A stretch of DNA of 23,179 nucleotides from an uncultured Alistipes sp. (GTDB lineage: Bacteria > Bacteroidota > Bacteroidia > Bacteroidales > Rikenellaceae): assembly GCA_900546065.1 (NCBI GenBank), contig URBK01000032.1, forward strand, positions 1-23,179. Direction: 5' to 3'. Under the pieces are notes generated by a model that did no database searches, had not been told where the DNA came from, and saw nothing but the letters and a program-made list of their open reading frames with translations. Positions 8,453-15,223 of the stretch are shown here, in pieces; within the stretch, counting starts at the first letter, position 1, and every line of letters begins with the position of its first letter. A program made the translations under genes and the position numbers.

Positions 8453-9652
8453 ATGAAGAAATTATCGATGCTTCTGACAGCGATTCTGGCCTGCGCCGCA
8501 GTCACGGCGACGGCACAGGACGAGCAAAAGGCCCCCGAGGGCTACAAGTTCACCGACACGAAGACGGTGCAGACGGTGCCCATCACCAACCAATATCGCA
8601 GCGGCACCTGCTGGTGCTTCTCGACCATATCGTTCCTCGAGGAGGAGATCCTGCGTGCCGGCGGCCCGCAGGTCAAGCTCTCGGAGATGTGGGTCGTACG
8701 TAACATCTACTTCGAGAAGGCCGTCAAGTACGTGCGTCTGCACGGCTCTCTGAACTTCGCCGTCGGCGGCGCCGCCCATGACGTAACGCACGCCATCGAG
8801 GAGTACGGCATCGTTCCGCAGGAGGTATACAAGGGTCTCAACTACGGCACCGAGCTGCCCGAGTTCGGCGAGATAGACGAGGTGCTCAAGGCATACGTCG
8901 ACGCCATCCTCAAGAACAAGAACGGCAAGCTCACCCCCGCATGGCAGGATGGACTCAACGCCATACTGGATGCATATTTCGGCCCGCGCCCCGAGACCTT
9001 CACTTACGAGGGCAAGGAGTACACGCCCAAGAGCTTCGCCGAGTCGCTGCCCATCAAGATGAGCGACTACATCGAGTTCGGTTCGTTCACACACCACCCC
9101 TTCTACGAGCCCTTCGTTATCGAGGTTCCCGACAACTGGCTCTGGGGTGAGGTTTACAACGTGCCTCTGGATGAGATGATGCAGATCGTCGACGCTGCCA
9201 TCGCCGAGGGTCACCCCGTAGCTTGGGGTACCGACGTCAGCGAGAAGGGCTTCGTCGGCAGCAAGGCCATCGGCGTCATTCCCGAGGTTGCCGAGAAGAA
9301 TATGGTAGGTTCGGATGCCGAGAAGTGGGGCAAGCTCTCGTCGGCCGAGAAGGAGGCCCGCATATACAGCCTCAACGAGCCCGTCAAGGAGATGACCATC
9401 ACGCAGGAGATGCGCCAAACAGCATTCGACAACTATGAGACCACCGACGACCACGGCATGGTCATCGTAGGTACGGCCGTCGACCAGAACGGATCGCCCT
9501 TCTACAAGGTACAGAATTCGTGGGGCGTACGTCCTCCCTATGACGGTTTCTACTACTTCTCGCGTCCCTTCGTCGAGTACAAGACGATGGATATCATGGT
9601 AAACAAGAACGTTGTTCCCAAGGAGATTCTCAAGAAGATCGGCGTGAAGTAA
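8453..9652 (+). CDS. secreted C1 family cysteine peptidase (bleomycin hydrolase/aminopeptidase C-like)
   Basis: This papain-fold peptidase resembles PepC/bleomycin hydrolases, which trim N-terminal residues from peptides. A signal peptide with Lys2-Lys3, a hydrophobic core and an ATAQ cleavage site (after Ala21) sends it to the periplasm or beyond; cytoplasmic PepC has none. The catalytic set is complete: Gln47 (oxyanion hole), Cys53 in SGTCWCF (50-56), His334 in DDHGMVIVG (332-340) and Asn355 in VQNSWG (353-358). At 399 residues it is shorter than typical 440-460-residue PepC. It begins 64 bp after topA, with no recognisable promoter between, and is followed by a strong terminator. The substrate is unknown. 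Confidence 0.93.
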   Translation: MKKLSMLLTAILACAAVTATAQDEQKAPEGYKFTDTKTVQTVPITNQYRSGTCWCFSTISFLEEEILRAGGPQVKLSEMWVVRNIYFEKAVKYVRLHGSLNFAVGGAAHDVTHAIEEYGIVPQEVYKGLNYGTELPEFGEIDEVLKAYVDAILKNKNGKLTPAWQDGLNAILDAYFGPRPETFTYEGKEYTPKSFAESLPIKMSDYIEFGSFTHHPFYEPFVIEVPDNWLWGEVYNVPLDEMMQIVDAAIAEGHPVAWGTDVSEKGFVGSKAIGVIPEVAEKNMVGSDAEKWGKLSSAEKEARIYSLNEPVKEMTITQEMRQTAFDNYETTDDHGMVIVGTAVDQNGSPFYKVQNSWGVRPPYDGFYYFSRPFVEYKTMDIMVNKNVVPKEILKKIGVK

Positions 9653-9676
9653 TCCATACAGACGCTTTGCAACGTC

Positions 9677-9716
9677 TGCGGGCGGATGAACAGAGATTCA
9701 TCCGCCCGCATTTTTT
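9677..9716 (+). terminator. strong intrinsic terminator
   Basis: A perfect 14-bp inverted repeat, TGCGGGCGGATGAA (9677-9690) and its complement (9697-9710), has a CAGAGA loop and is followed directly by six T. It lies 24 bp after the C1 peptidase stop. There is no T-run on the opposite side, so it should act on + strand transcripts only. Confidence 0.92.
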
Positions 9717-9860
9717 ACCTGCACCCGGCGAGGATCAAGCGCCCGATATCTGATAAAAGGCAAAGTGCCACACGCGGCACGCGCCGCCACAGCGGATGCC
9801 ATAAAATAGATAATATGACGACGGATAAATAATGGGGATACAGTCTGAGGTCACGCCGCG

Positions 9861-11255
9861 CTACTCCATACGTTCGTATCGTTGCTCCGCCATCATACGG
9901 CGGAACTGGCGCAGCTGGAAGAAGAGCAACACCGATGCCAACACGATAGAGAAGCAGTCGGCGATAGGCATCGTGTACCACACACCGTCCACACCCCACA
10001 TGTCGGGCAGGATGAGCAGCAGCGGTATGACGAAGAGCAGCTGTCGCGTCAACGAGAGAAGTATTGCACGTTTGGCCTTGCCGATGAACTGGAAGAAGTT
10101 GCCCACGACGATCTGGAAGCCTACGAGAGGATAGAGCATCATGATGATCTTGATGCCGTGCGCCGCGGCATCGATCAGGGTCGTAGCCTCACCGCTGCCG
10201 TCCTCGCTCACGAAGAGGTGCACCACCGCATAGGGGAAGAACTCGCTTACGATGAATCCCATCGTCGTGATTCCCATGGCCCACCCTATGGTCATACCCA
10301 GCACCTTGATCACACGGTCGTACTTCTCGGCGCCGTAATTGTATCCGACGATGGGCTGCATGCCTTGATTCAGACCCATCACCACCATCACGAAGAGGAA
10401 CGCCACGCGGTTGACGATACCGTAAGCACCGATATTAAGGTCACCGCCGTGCGTACGCAGAGCGTTGTTTATGAGGATTACGACCACGCAGGCGCACGAC
10501 TGTATGAAGAATGGCGCCATGCCGATGCCGATGATATTCTTGATTATGTCCCACTTGAATCGGAATATTCCCTTGCGGAAACGCAGGAAGCTGTCGGGAC
10601 GCGTAAAGTGTACGATCTGTATCGACAACGACACCAGCTGGGCTATGACCGTAGCCAGCGCCGAGCCCTTGATTCCCCACTTGAAGACGAAGATGAAGAG
10701 GGCCGCCAGTACGACATTCACACCCACCGACACCAACATCACCGACATCGATTTGCGGGGATATCCCGAGACGCGCAGCTGGTTGTTCAGACCCAGATAT
10801 AGGTGTGTCACCACGTTACCCATCAATATGACGCTCATGAAGTCGCGGGCGTAGCCGATAGTATTCTCGCTCGCGCCGAAAAGATAGAGCAGGTCGTCAA
10901 GGAAATAGAGTCCGAGTATCATGAATATGATACCCATCGAGACATTGAGCAGCACCACGTTGCCGAGGATCATCTCGGCGGCGGGTTTGTTTCCCTGCCC
11001 CAGACGTATCGATGTCAGGGCCGCAGATCCCGCACCCACCATGGCTCCGAAGGCCGCCGCAAGGTTCATCAGCGGCATCGTCAGCGCCAGACCCGATATG
11101 GCCATAGGACCGACACCATGGCCTATGAATATGCTGTCGATCATGTTGTAGAGCGACGACGAGACCATGGCTATGATGGAGGGCATCGCATAGCGCTTGA
11201 GCAGCGACGCCAGATTGTCAGTACCTAACGATAGAGGGGAATCCTGTTCTTTCAT
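9861..11255 (-). CDS. MATE family efflux transporter
   Basis: This 464-residue inner-membrane protein has about 12 hydrophobic helices and the features of MATE exporters, which use Na+ or H+ gradients to expel drugs or other organic cations. The N-terminal block LGTDNLASLLKRYAMPSIIA (10-29) followed by SSLYNMIDSIFIGHGVGP (33-50) is typical of the Bacteroidota/NorM-like subgroup, and a second, similar half follows from about residue 235. The substrate cannot be told from sequence. The ATG at 11255 is favoured since the family's LGT-xxxx-LL element begins shortly after it. Its own promoter lies directly upstream (11261-11291), leaving almost no leader. It is convergent with the C1 peptidase gene. 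Confidence 0.95.
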   Translation of the reverse strand: MKEQDSPLSLGTDNLASLLKRYAMPSIIAMVSSSLYNMIDSIFIGHGVGPMAISGLALTMPLMNLAAAFGAMVGAGSAALTSIRLGQGNKPAAEMILGNVVLLNVSMGIIFMILGLYFLDDLLYLFGASENTIGYARDFMSVILMGNVVTHLYLGLNNQLRVSGYPRKSMSVMLVSVGVNVVLAALFIFVFKWGIKGSALATVIAQLVSLSIQIVHFTRPDSFLRFRKGIFRFKWDIIKNIIGIGMAPFFIQSCACVVVILINNALRTHGGDLNIGAYGIVNRVAFLFVMVVMGLNQGMQPIVGYNYGAEKYDRVIKVLGMTIGWAMGITTMGFIVSEFFPYAVVHLFVSEDGSGEATTLIDAAAHGIKIIMMLYPLVGFQIVVGNFFQFIGKAKRAILLSLTRQLLFVIPLLLILPDMWGVDGVWYTMPIADCFSIVLASVLLFFQLRQFRRMMAEQRYERME

Positions 11256-11260
11256 CGCTG

Positions 11261-11291
11261 CAAAATTACAAATTTTTAATTATATACCAAC
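11261..11291 (-). promoter_or_regulatory. Bacteroidota-type promoter for the MATE gene
   Basis: On the minus strand GTTG (11291-11288) is followed after 19 bp by TAATTTTG (11268-11261), an exact TAnnTTTG. The -7 box ends only 5 bp before the start codon, so the predicted transcript is leaderless or nearly so. The surroundings are AT-rich. Confidence 0.7.
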
Positions 11292-11355
11292 GATTATCGC
11301 CCCAAAACCGACCGCAGGCGACAACAGCCGACCTTTCGGCCACACGCCGCGCAGC

Positions 11356-12069
11356 TCAGACCGAGTAAACGATAATATGGCCGTCGGGCGTGATCATCAT
11401 CCGCATATCCACCGTAACGCCCTCCCTGACGTTCCCTGCCACATTCCCCGCGACATTATCTTCAGTTTTCCCGCTTCCTGCCACATTTCCCGCAGCACTA
11501 CCTTCAGTACTCCCTTCCCCAGCCGCATTCCCCGCAGCATCCGCAGCGACAGTGCCGCGAATGGTCCCGCGGGCGAAATCGACACTCTCGACCGCAAGGT
11601 CTCGCAACAGATCCATACCTCTGCGGCCGTACATCTTGTAGAGGCACTCCTTGGCGCACCACACCGCCACCGCAAGTCTCTTATCCTCCGACAAGGCCCT
11701 CTCCCGCGCCGACAAGAAGCGCGGCGCCGCCTTCATAAAGTCTCTGTCAAGACGCTCCATATCGACACCGCATACACGGTCCGACAACGCCACGGCAACC
11801 ATATCTCGACAATGCGAGACGCTTATGCGCAGATCGGGATGCGAGACAAGACGGGGCGCTCCCGAGGCGTCATACTCCACGCGTACATCTCGTCCCAGAT
11901 ATCCGTACAGCAAGGCCCGCCACGCCAGATACTCGCGTCGGCGGTGCTCCGAAACAAAGGCGGCGACCGCATGCAGATCATCCTCGCGCGCCGTCGCCGT
12001 CAGCTCCGCCTCCGAGGCTATCGGCCCCGTAAGCAATACCCTGAGGGCCTTATCCTTCACTTCCGCCAT
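11356..12069 (-). CDS. 4'-phosphopantetheinyl transferase (Sfp/AcpS superfamily)
   Basis: The enzyme transfers phosphopantetheine from CoA to a serine of acyl or peptidyl carrier proteins. The two superfamily motifs are present: GVDMERL (101-107) with Mg-binding Asp103 and Glu105, and WCAKECLYKMYG (137-148) with Glu141 and Lys145. The His-rich ISVSHC (82-87) also fits Sfp-like enzymes. At 237 residues it is slightly long because of a low-complexity insertion (about 175-215) built of AAGNVAG-like repeats rich in Gly, Ala, Asn and Val; the family fold resumes after it with DMRMMITPDGHIIVYSV (221-237). The first 20 bp overlap the end of gldE, so translation is probably coupled. The carrier protein served is unknown. 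Confidence 0.88.
   Translation of the reverse strand: MAEVKDKALRVLLTGPIASEAELTATAREDDLHAVAAFVSEHRRREYLAWRALLYGYLGRDVRVEYDASGAPRLVSHPDLRISVSHCRDMVAVALSDRVCGVDMERLDRDFMKAAPRFLSARERALSEDKRLAVAVWCAKECLYKMYGRRGMDLLRDLAVESVDFARGTIRGTVAADAAGNAAGEGSTEGSAAGNVAGSGKTEDNVAGNVAGNVREGVTVDMRMMITPDGHIIVYSV
11425..11547 (-). repeat. degenerate repeat inside the phosphopantetheinyl transferase gene
   Basis: The stretch encodes about 41 residues of Ala/Gly/Asn/Val with recurring AGN(V/A)AG units. At DNA level the + strand shows recurring CC(T/C)GCCACATT(C/T)CCCGC-like blocks. Copies vary in length and spacing but keep the reading frame. Confidence 0.7.
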
Positions 12070-13342
12070 CGTTCACAACAACCTTTACCTTGTCGACGCG
12101 GCGGCCCTCCATATTCTCCACCGTCAGCCGCACGCCGTGCGTCTCGACCGTGTCTCCCTTGTGCAGAAGGTCGCGCTTGAGCTCCAGCATCAACCCCGCC
12201 AAAGTCTCGGCACGCCCCTGAACGTCGGCCAGAGCGTCGTCATCCATGTCGAGCACACGCTCGAAGTCGACGATATGGGTCTTGCCGTCGAAGAGGTATG
12301 TATTGGCGTTGATGCGGTGGTAGAATGTCTCCTCCGAGTCACTCTCGTCGGTGATCTCGCCCACGACCTCCTCGAGGATATCCTCCAGCGACACGAGTCC
12401 CTGCGTGGCGCCGTACTCGTCAACCACGATCGCTATGTGTATCTTGTTCTCCTGAAAATCCCGCAACAGGTCGTCGATCTTCTTGTGCTTGGGCACGAAA
12501 TATATCTTGCGCAGCAGTTTCTGCCACTCGAAATCCTTGCCGCGGTTGATATAAGGCAGCAGATCCTTCACGTAAAGCGCACCCTTGATGTCGTCCAGAT
12601 CCTCGTCATAGACCGGTATGCGCGAATATCCCGACTCGATGATCTCACGCTTCACCTCGTCGTAGTCCACACTCATGTCGAGCGCCATGATGTCGATGCG
12701 TGGGCGCATGATCTCCTCGACCTCCGTATTGACCAGATTGACTATGCCCGAGAGCATCTTGTGCTCCTCGTTCGAGGAAGTGCGCGTCAGGTCGACCGCG
12801 TCGGCCAGATCCTCCATCGAGATCTCGACATTGTGCGTTGCCAGACGGCTCAGACGGCCGCCCGTGCGTATGAGCACGTATGCCGCAGGATAACTCAGCC
12901 AGCTGAAAACCTTGATCGGATATGCCACCGCACGCGCAAACTTCAGGGGTGCCGTCTGCGCCAGCACCTTGGGCAGGATCTCGCCGAAGAGCAGCAGCAG
13001 GAACGTCACAAGCACCGTCTTGAAGAGGAACTCGAAACGGGCGAAGTGCCACAGCGAACTCATCACGTTCGACGAGAGTATTACGATACAGATATTTACC
13101 AGATTGTTCGTCACGAGGATCGTCGCCAACAGACGGTCGACATTCGACAGCAGCGAGACGATCAGCCCGTCACGCGAGTCGGAACTCTGCGACATGCGTT
13201 GCAGCTCCTTGGGCGTGAGCGAGAAGAATGCCACCTCCGACCCCGAAACCAGAGCCGATATGGTCAGCAGAATCAACGTAAGAACAAGCATTACGCCCAC
13301 TTCGGGCGTAAAACCAAGATATATGACAGCTGTCGAGTCCAA
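12050..13342 (-). CDS. gldE: GldE-like CBS-domain membrane protein (CNNM/CorC family)
   Basis: The 430-residue protein has a CNNM-type membrane domain (1-190, with SGSEVAFFSL 33-42 and GEILPK 120-125), a pair of CBS domains (about 213-325, ending VVDEYGATQGLVSLEDILEE, 307-326) and a C-terminal CorC/HlyC domain (about 340-425). This order matches GldE, tied genetically to gliding/type 9 secretion in Flavobacterium but also present in non-gliding Bacteroidales; ion transport is another possible role. The start shown is a TTG, since an in-frame stop lies 15 bp upstream; the first ATG is Met18 (13291). An MDxx N-terminus is usual for GldE, favouring TTG. The end overlaps the phosphopantetheinyl transferase gene by 20 bp. 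Confidence 0.9.
   Translation of the reverse strand: MDSTAVIYLGFTPEVGVMLVLTLILLTISALVSGSEVAFFSLTPKELQRMSQSSDSRDGLIVSLLSNVDRLLATILVTNNLVNICIVILSSNVMSSLWHFARFEFLFKTVLVTFLLLLFGEILPKVLAQTAPLKFARAVAYPIKVFSWLSYPAAYVLIRTGGRLSRLATHNVEISMEDLADAVDLTRTSSNEEHKMLSGIVNLVNTEVEEIMRPRIDIMALDMSVDYDEVKREIIESGYSRIPVYDEDLDDIKGALYVKDLLPYINRGKDFEWQKLLRKIYFVPKHKKIDDLLRDFQENKIHIAIVVDEYGATQGLVSLEDILEEVVGEITDESDSEETFYHRINANTYLFDGKTHIVDFERVLDMDDDALADVQGRAETLAGLMLELKRDLLHKGDTVETHGVRLTVENMEGRRVDKVKVVVNDGGSEG
13291..13311 (-). other. perfect hairpin at the 5' end of gldE
   Basis: TTACGCCC and GGGCGTAA form an 8-bp stem with a 5-nt loop, inside the first 18 codons of gldE as annotated. The last stem base is the A of the first in-frame ATG (Met18), so the hairpin would mask that ATG if it were the real start. 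Confidence 0.5.
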
Positions 13343-13347
13343 AAATT

Positions 13348-13378
13348 CAAATATTTAAGTTCATGCCGCGGCCGCAAA
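13348..13378 (-). promoter_or_regulatory. probable promoter for gldE
   Basis: On the minus strand TTTG (13378-13375) is followed after 19 bp by AATATTTG (13355-13348), one mismatch from TAnnTTTG. It would start transcription about 2-4 bp before the TTG start of gldE. Confidence 0.5.
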
Positions 13379-13504
13379 TCCTCATGCAACGGCCGTCGGT
13401 CAGGCGTTCCGCCATATCCAGACAGTACCGCCATTAAAATATCGCCGCAATTGCCGTAACCATGCCGCGCCATTCAAAACAAGTCGCTGCGGCTGCCGCA
13501 CAGT

Positions 13505-13817
13505 ATCCTGCAAAACGTCGTTCTCTCACACATTGTCACCCGCACATGCGATCGCCGTCCACACATAATCGCCCACACACATAATCATCCGATCACATTA
13601 CCATCCCACTCTCATGATAACCATCCTCACATGATCGACACCTTGTCCAACACCTACATTTGTCGGCCACTCATCCGGCCCCTCACATTGTCAGCCACTC
13701 ATCCGGCCACTTCTTGCATTGTTAGCCCACCCCCAATCGGCCCCTCGCATTGAAAGGCCACTCATCCGGCCACCTCTTGCATTGTTAGCCAACCCCCAAT
13801 CGGCCACCTCGCATTGC
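13505..13817 (-). repeat. decaying ~31-bp tandem repeat after ftsZ
   Basis: Read on the minus strand (the ftsZ transcript sense), units start with CAATGygAgg at 13816, 13784, 13752, 13721 and 13690 (CAAATG at 13662), i.e. at 28-32 bp spacing. Two unit types alternate, so 13692-13754 and 13755-13817 form a 63-bp dimer repeat with about five differences. Units contain GGCC...GGCC or GGCC...GGCT around an 8-11 nt loop. Beyond 13662 the units fade into ATGTGA-type remnants down to about 13505. Confidence 0.8.
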
Positions 13818-13818
13818 C

Positions 13819-13834
13819 GGCCCCTTATCGGGCC
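13819..13834 (-). terminator. GC-rich hairpin directly after ftsZ, possible terminator
   Basis: GGCCC and GGGCC form a 5-bp stem with loop GATAAG, 7 bp past the ftsZ stop. There is no U-tract, so it may protect the 3' end or do nothing rather than terminate. Confidence 0.25.
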
Positions 13835-13840
13835 CCGGGG

Positions 13841-15211
13841 TTAGAACAGGGGTGTGTCGTACGTCTTCTTCGTATCGTCACCCTGCTCCGCACGGTCGTC
13901 ACGCAGAACCTCCTTGCGGCGCGTGACACCGTCATTCTGCTCGATGACGAACATCACATTGCGGCGTTTGAAAGCCGGGGTACGTATGTCGGCCTCTATA
14001 TTGTTGTATTTCGACGGTTTGCGATCCAGCACCGCAGGTGTTGCGGCGTGATGGCGCTGTTGCGGCGCAACGGTCGGCTGCGGCGTCTGCGGCGCTGCCG
14101 CAGGCACATCCTCCGCAGGCATCGGCTCATCATCCGTATCGTCCACGGGTACGATATCCATATCGAACGGCTGCTGACGGAAAGGCTGCTGAGCGGGAGC
14201 CTTGCGCGGCGTATCGTCGTCGCTGAAGCCCGTGGCCACAACCACGACCTCCAACACATTCTCCGGCATGGGCTTCGAACTTGCACCCCAGATCAGGTTG
14301 GCCTGATGCTCCACGCCATCCTCATCCTTGTAGCTGGCGTAGCTCTGGATATAGTTCAGTATCTCCATCGTCTCGTCATAGGCGACGTCGTCGATATTTG
14401 CCGCCGAGATGTTTATAAGGATATTCTTCGCACCCGAAATGAGGTTGTTGTCCAGCAGCGGCGAGCAAAGCGAGCGGCGCGCAGCCTCCAGAGCACGTCC
14501 CTCACCCTCGGCCGACGCAACACCCATGTGGGCACGGCCGCTGCCGCGCATCACGCGCTCCAGATCGGCAAAGTCGACACGTATGAAGGCACTCTCGACG
14601 GTGATGATCTCGGCGATACCCTTCGTTGCCGCGGCCAAGATGTCATCCGCCTTGCCGAAAGCCTGACGTATGGGCAGCTTGCCGTACATCTCGCGGATGC
14701 TCTCGTTGTTTATCACCAGCAGCGAGTCGGCATACTTGCGCAACTCCTCGATACCCTTCGCAGCCTGATCACAGCGCGTAGGCCCCTCGACCGTCAACGG
14801 CGAGGTGACGTTGGCAACGGTAAGCAACCCCATCTCGTGCGCCAGCTTGGCGATGACGGGCGAAGCGCCCGTACCCGTGCCGCCGCCCATGCCGGCCGTA
14901 ATGAATACCATACGGGTACCCGAACCCTCGATGTACTGCTTGATCTGGTCGAGCGACTCGACCGCAGCCTCGCGACCGCGCTCGGGATCGTTGCCCGCAC
15001 CCAGACCGTCGTGACCCAGACGTATCTTGTCCTCGACGGGCGAGTTGTCCATGGCACGCTGATCGGTGTTGCATATAAGGAAGTTGACACCCTTGATACC
15101 CGTGTTCCACATGTGGTTCACGGCATTGCCGCCGGCGCCGCCTACACCTATCACCGTTATTATCGAAGATGCCTTTTTGGGCATCGTGAGTTCATTCATC
15201 AAATCCTCCAT
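13841..15211 (-). CDS. ftsZ: cell division protein FtsZ
   Basis: FtsZ is the tubulin-like GTPase that polymerises into the division ring. The 456 residues hold the N-terminal GTPase core (VIGVGGAGGNAVNHM, 20-34; tubulin signature GGGTGTG, 109-115; TSPLTVEGPTR further on), the T7-loop region with NNESIREMYGKLPI, the C-terminal core domain ending near residue 330, then a long Pro/Gln/Ala-rich linker and a short tail YDTPLF, which probably corresponds to the conserved C-terminal peptide that binds FtsA. The ATG at 15211 is 12 bp after the ftsA stop; Met5 and Met10 are alternatives because conservation only starts near residue 14. It is the last gene of the murG-murC-ftsQ-ftsA-ftsZ series and may also be served by the promoter inside ftsQ. 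Confidence 0.98.
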   Translation of the reverse strand: MEDLMNELTMPKKASSIITVIGVGGAGGNAVNHMWNTGIKGVNFLICNTDQRAMDNSPVEDKIRLGHDGLGAGNDPERGREAAVESLDQIKQYIEGSGTRMVFITAGMGGGTGTGASPVIAKLAHEMGLLTVANVTSPLTVEGPTRCDQAAKGIEELRKYADSLLVINNESIREMYGKLPIRQAFGKADDILAAATKGIAEIITVESAFIRVDFADLERVMRGSGRAHMGVASAEGEGRALEAARRSLCSPLLDNNLISGAKNILINISAANIDDVAYDETMEILNYIQSYASYKDEDGVEHQANLIWGASSKPMPENVLEVVVVATGFSDDDTPRKAPAQQPFRQQPFDMDIVPVDDTDDEPMPAEDVPAAAPQTPQPTVAPQQRHHAATPAVLDRKPSKYNNIEADIRTPAFKRRNVMFVIEQNDGVTRRKEVLRDDRAEQGDDTKKTYDTPLF

Positions 15212-15223
15212 TGTTCACCTGAT

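Larger units (their letters stand above)
13343..13840. other. 498-bp gap between ftsZ and gldE
   Basis: No gene is credible here. From the ftsZ side it holds a GC-rich hairpin (13819-13834), a tandem repeat array (about 13505-13817) and the gldE promoter (13348-13378). A 60-codon minus ORF (13291-13473) overlaps gldE and has no family resemblance. Confidence 0.7.

Noticed and set aside
9765..9780. Hairpin GTGCC-N6-GGCAC as terminator for the MATE gene
   Set aside because: The stem is only 5 bp and the T-rich stretch after it on the minus strand is interrupted; too weak to annotate.
13655..13662. TACATTTG promoter box on the + strand
   Set aside because: No -33 partner at 19-21 bp, it sits inside the repeat array and would only make antisense RNA to ftsZ. 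About as many exact boxes are expected by chance in 23 kb.
13664..13817. CRISPR array in the repeat region after ftsZ
   Set aside because: Units are contiguous and degenerate, the stretches between the shared blocks are themselves repeated rather than unique, and no cas gene is near.
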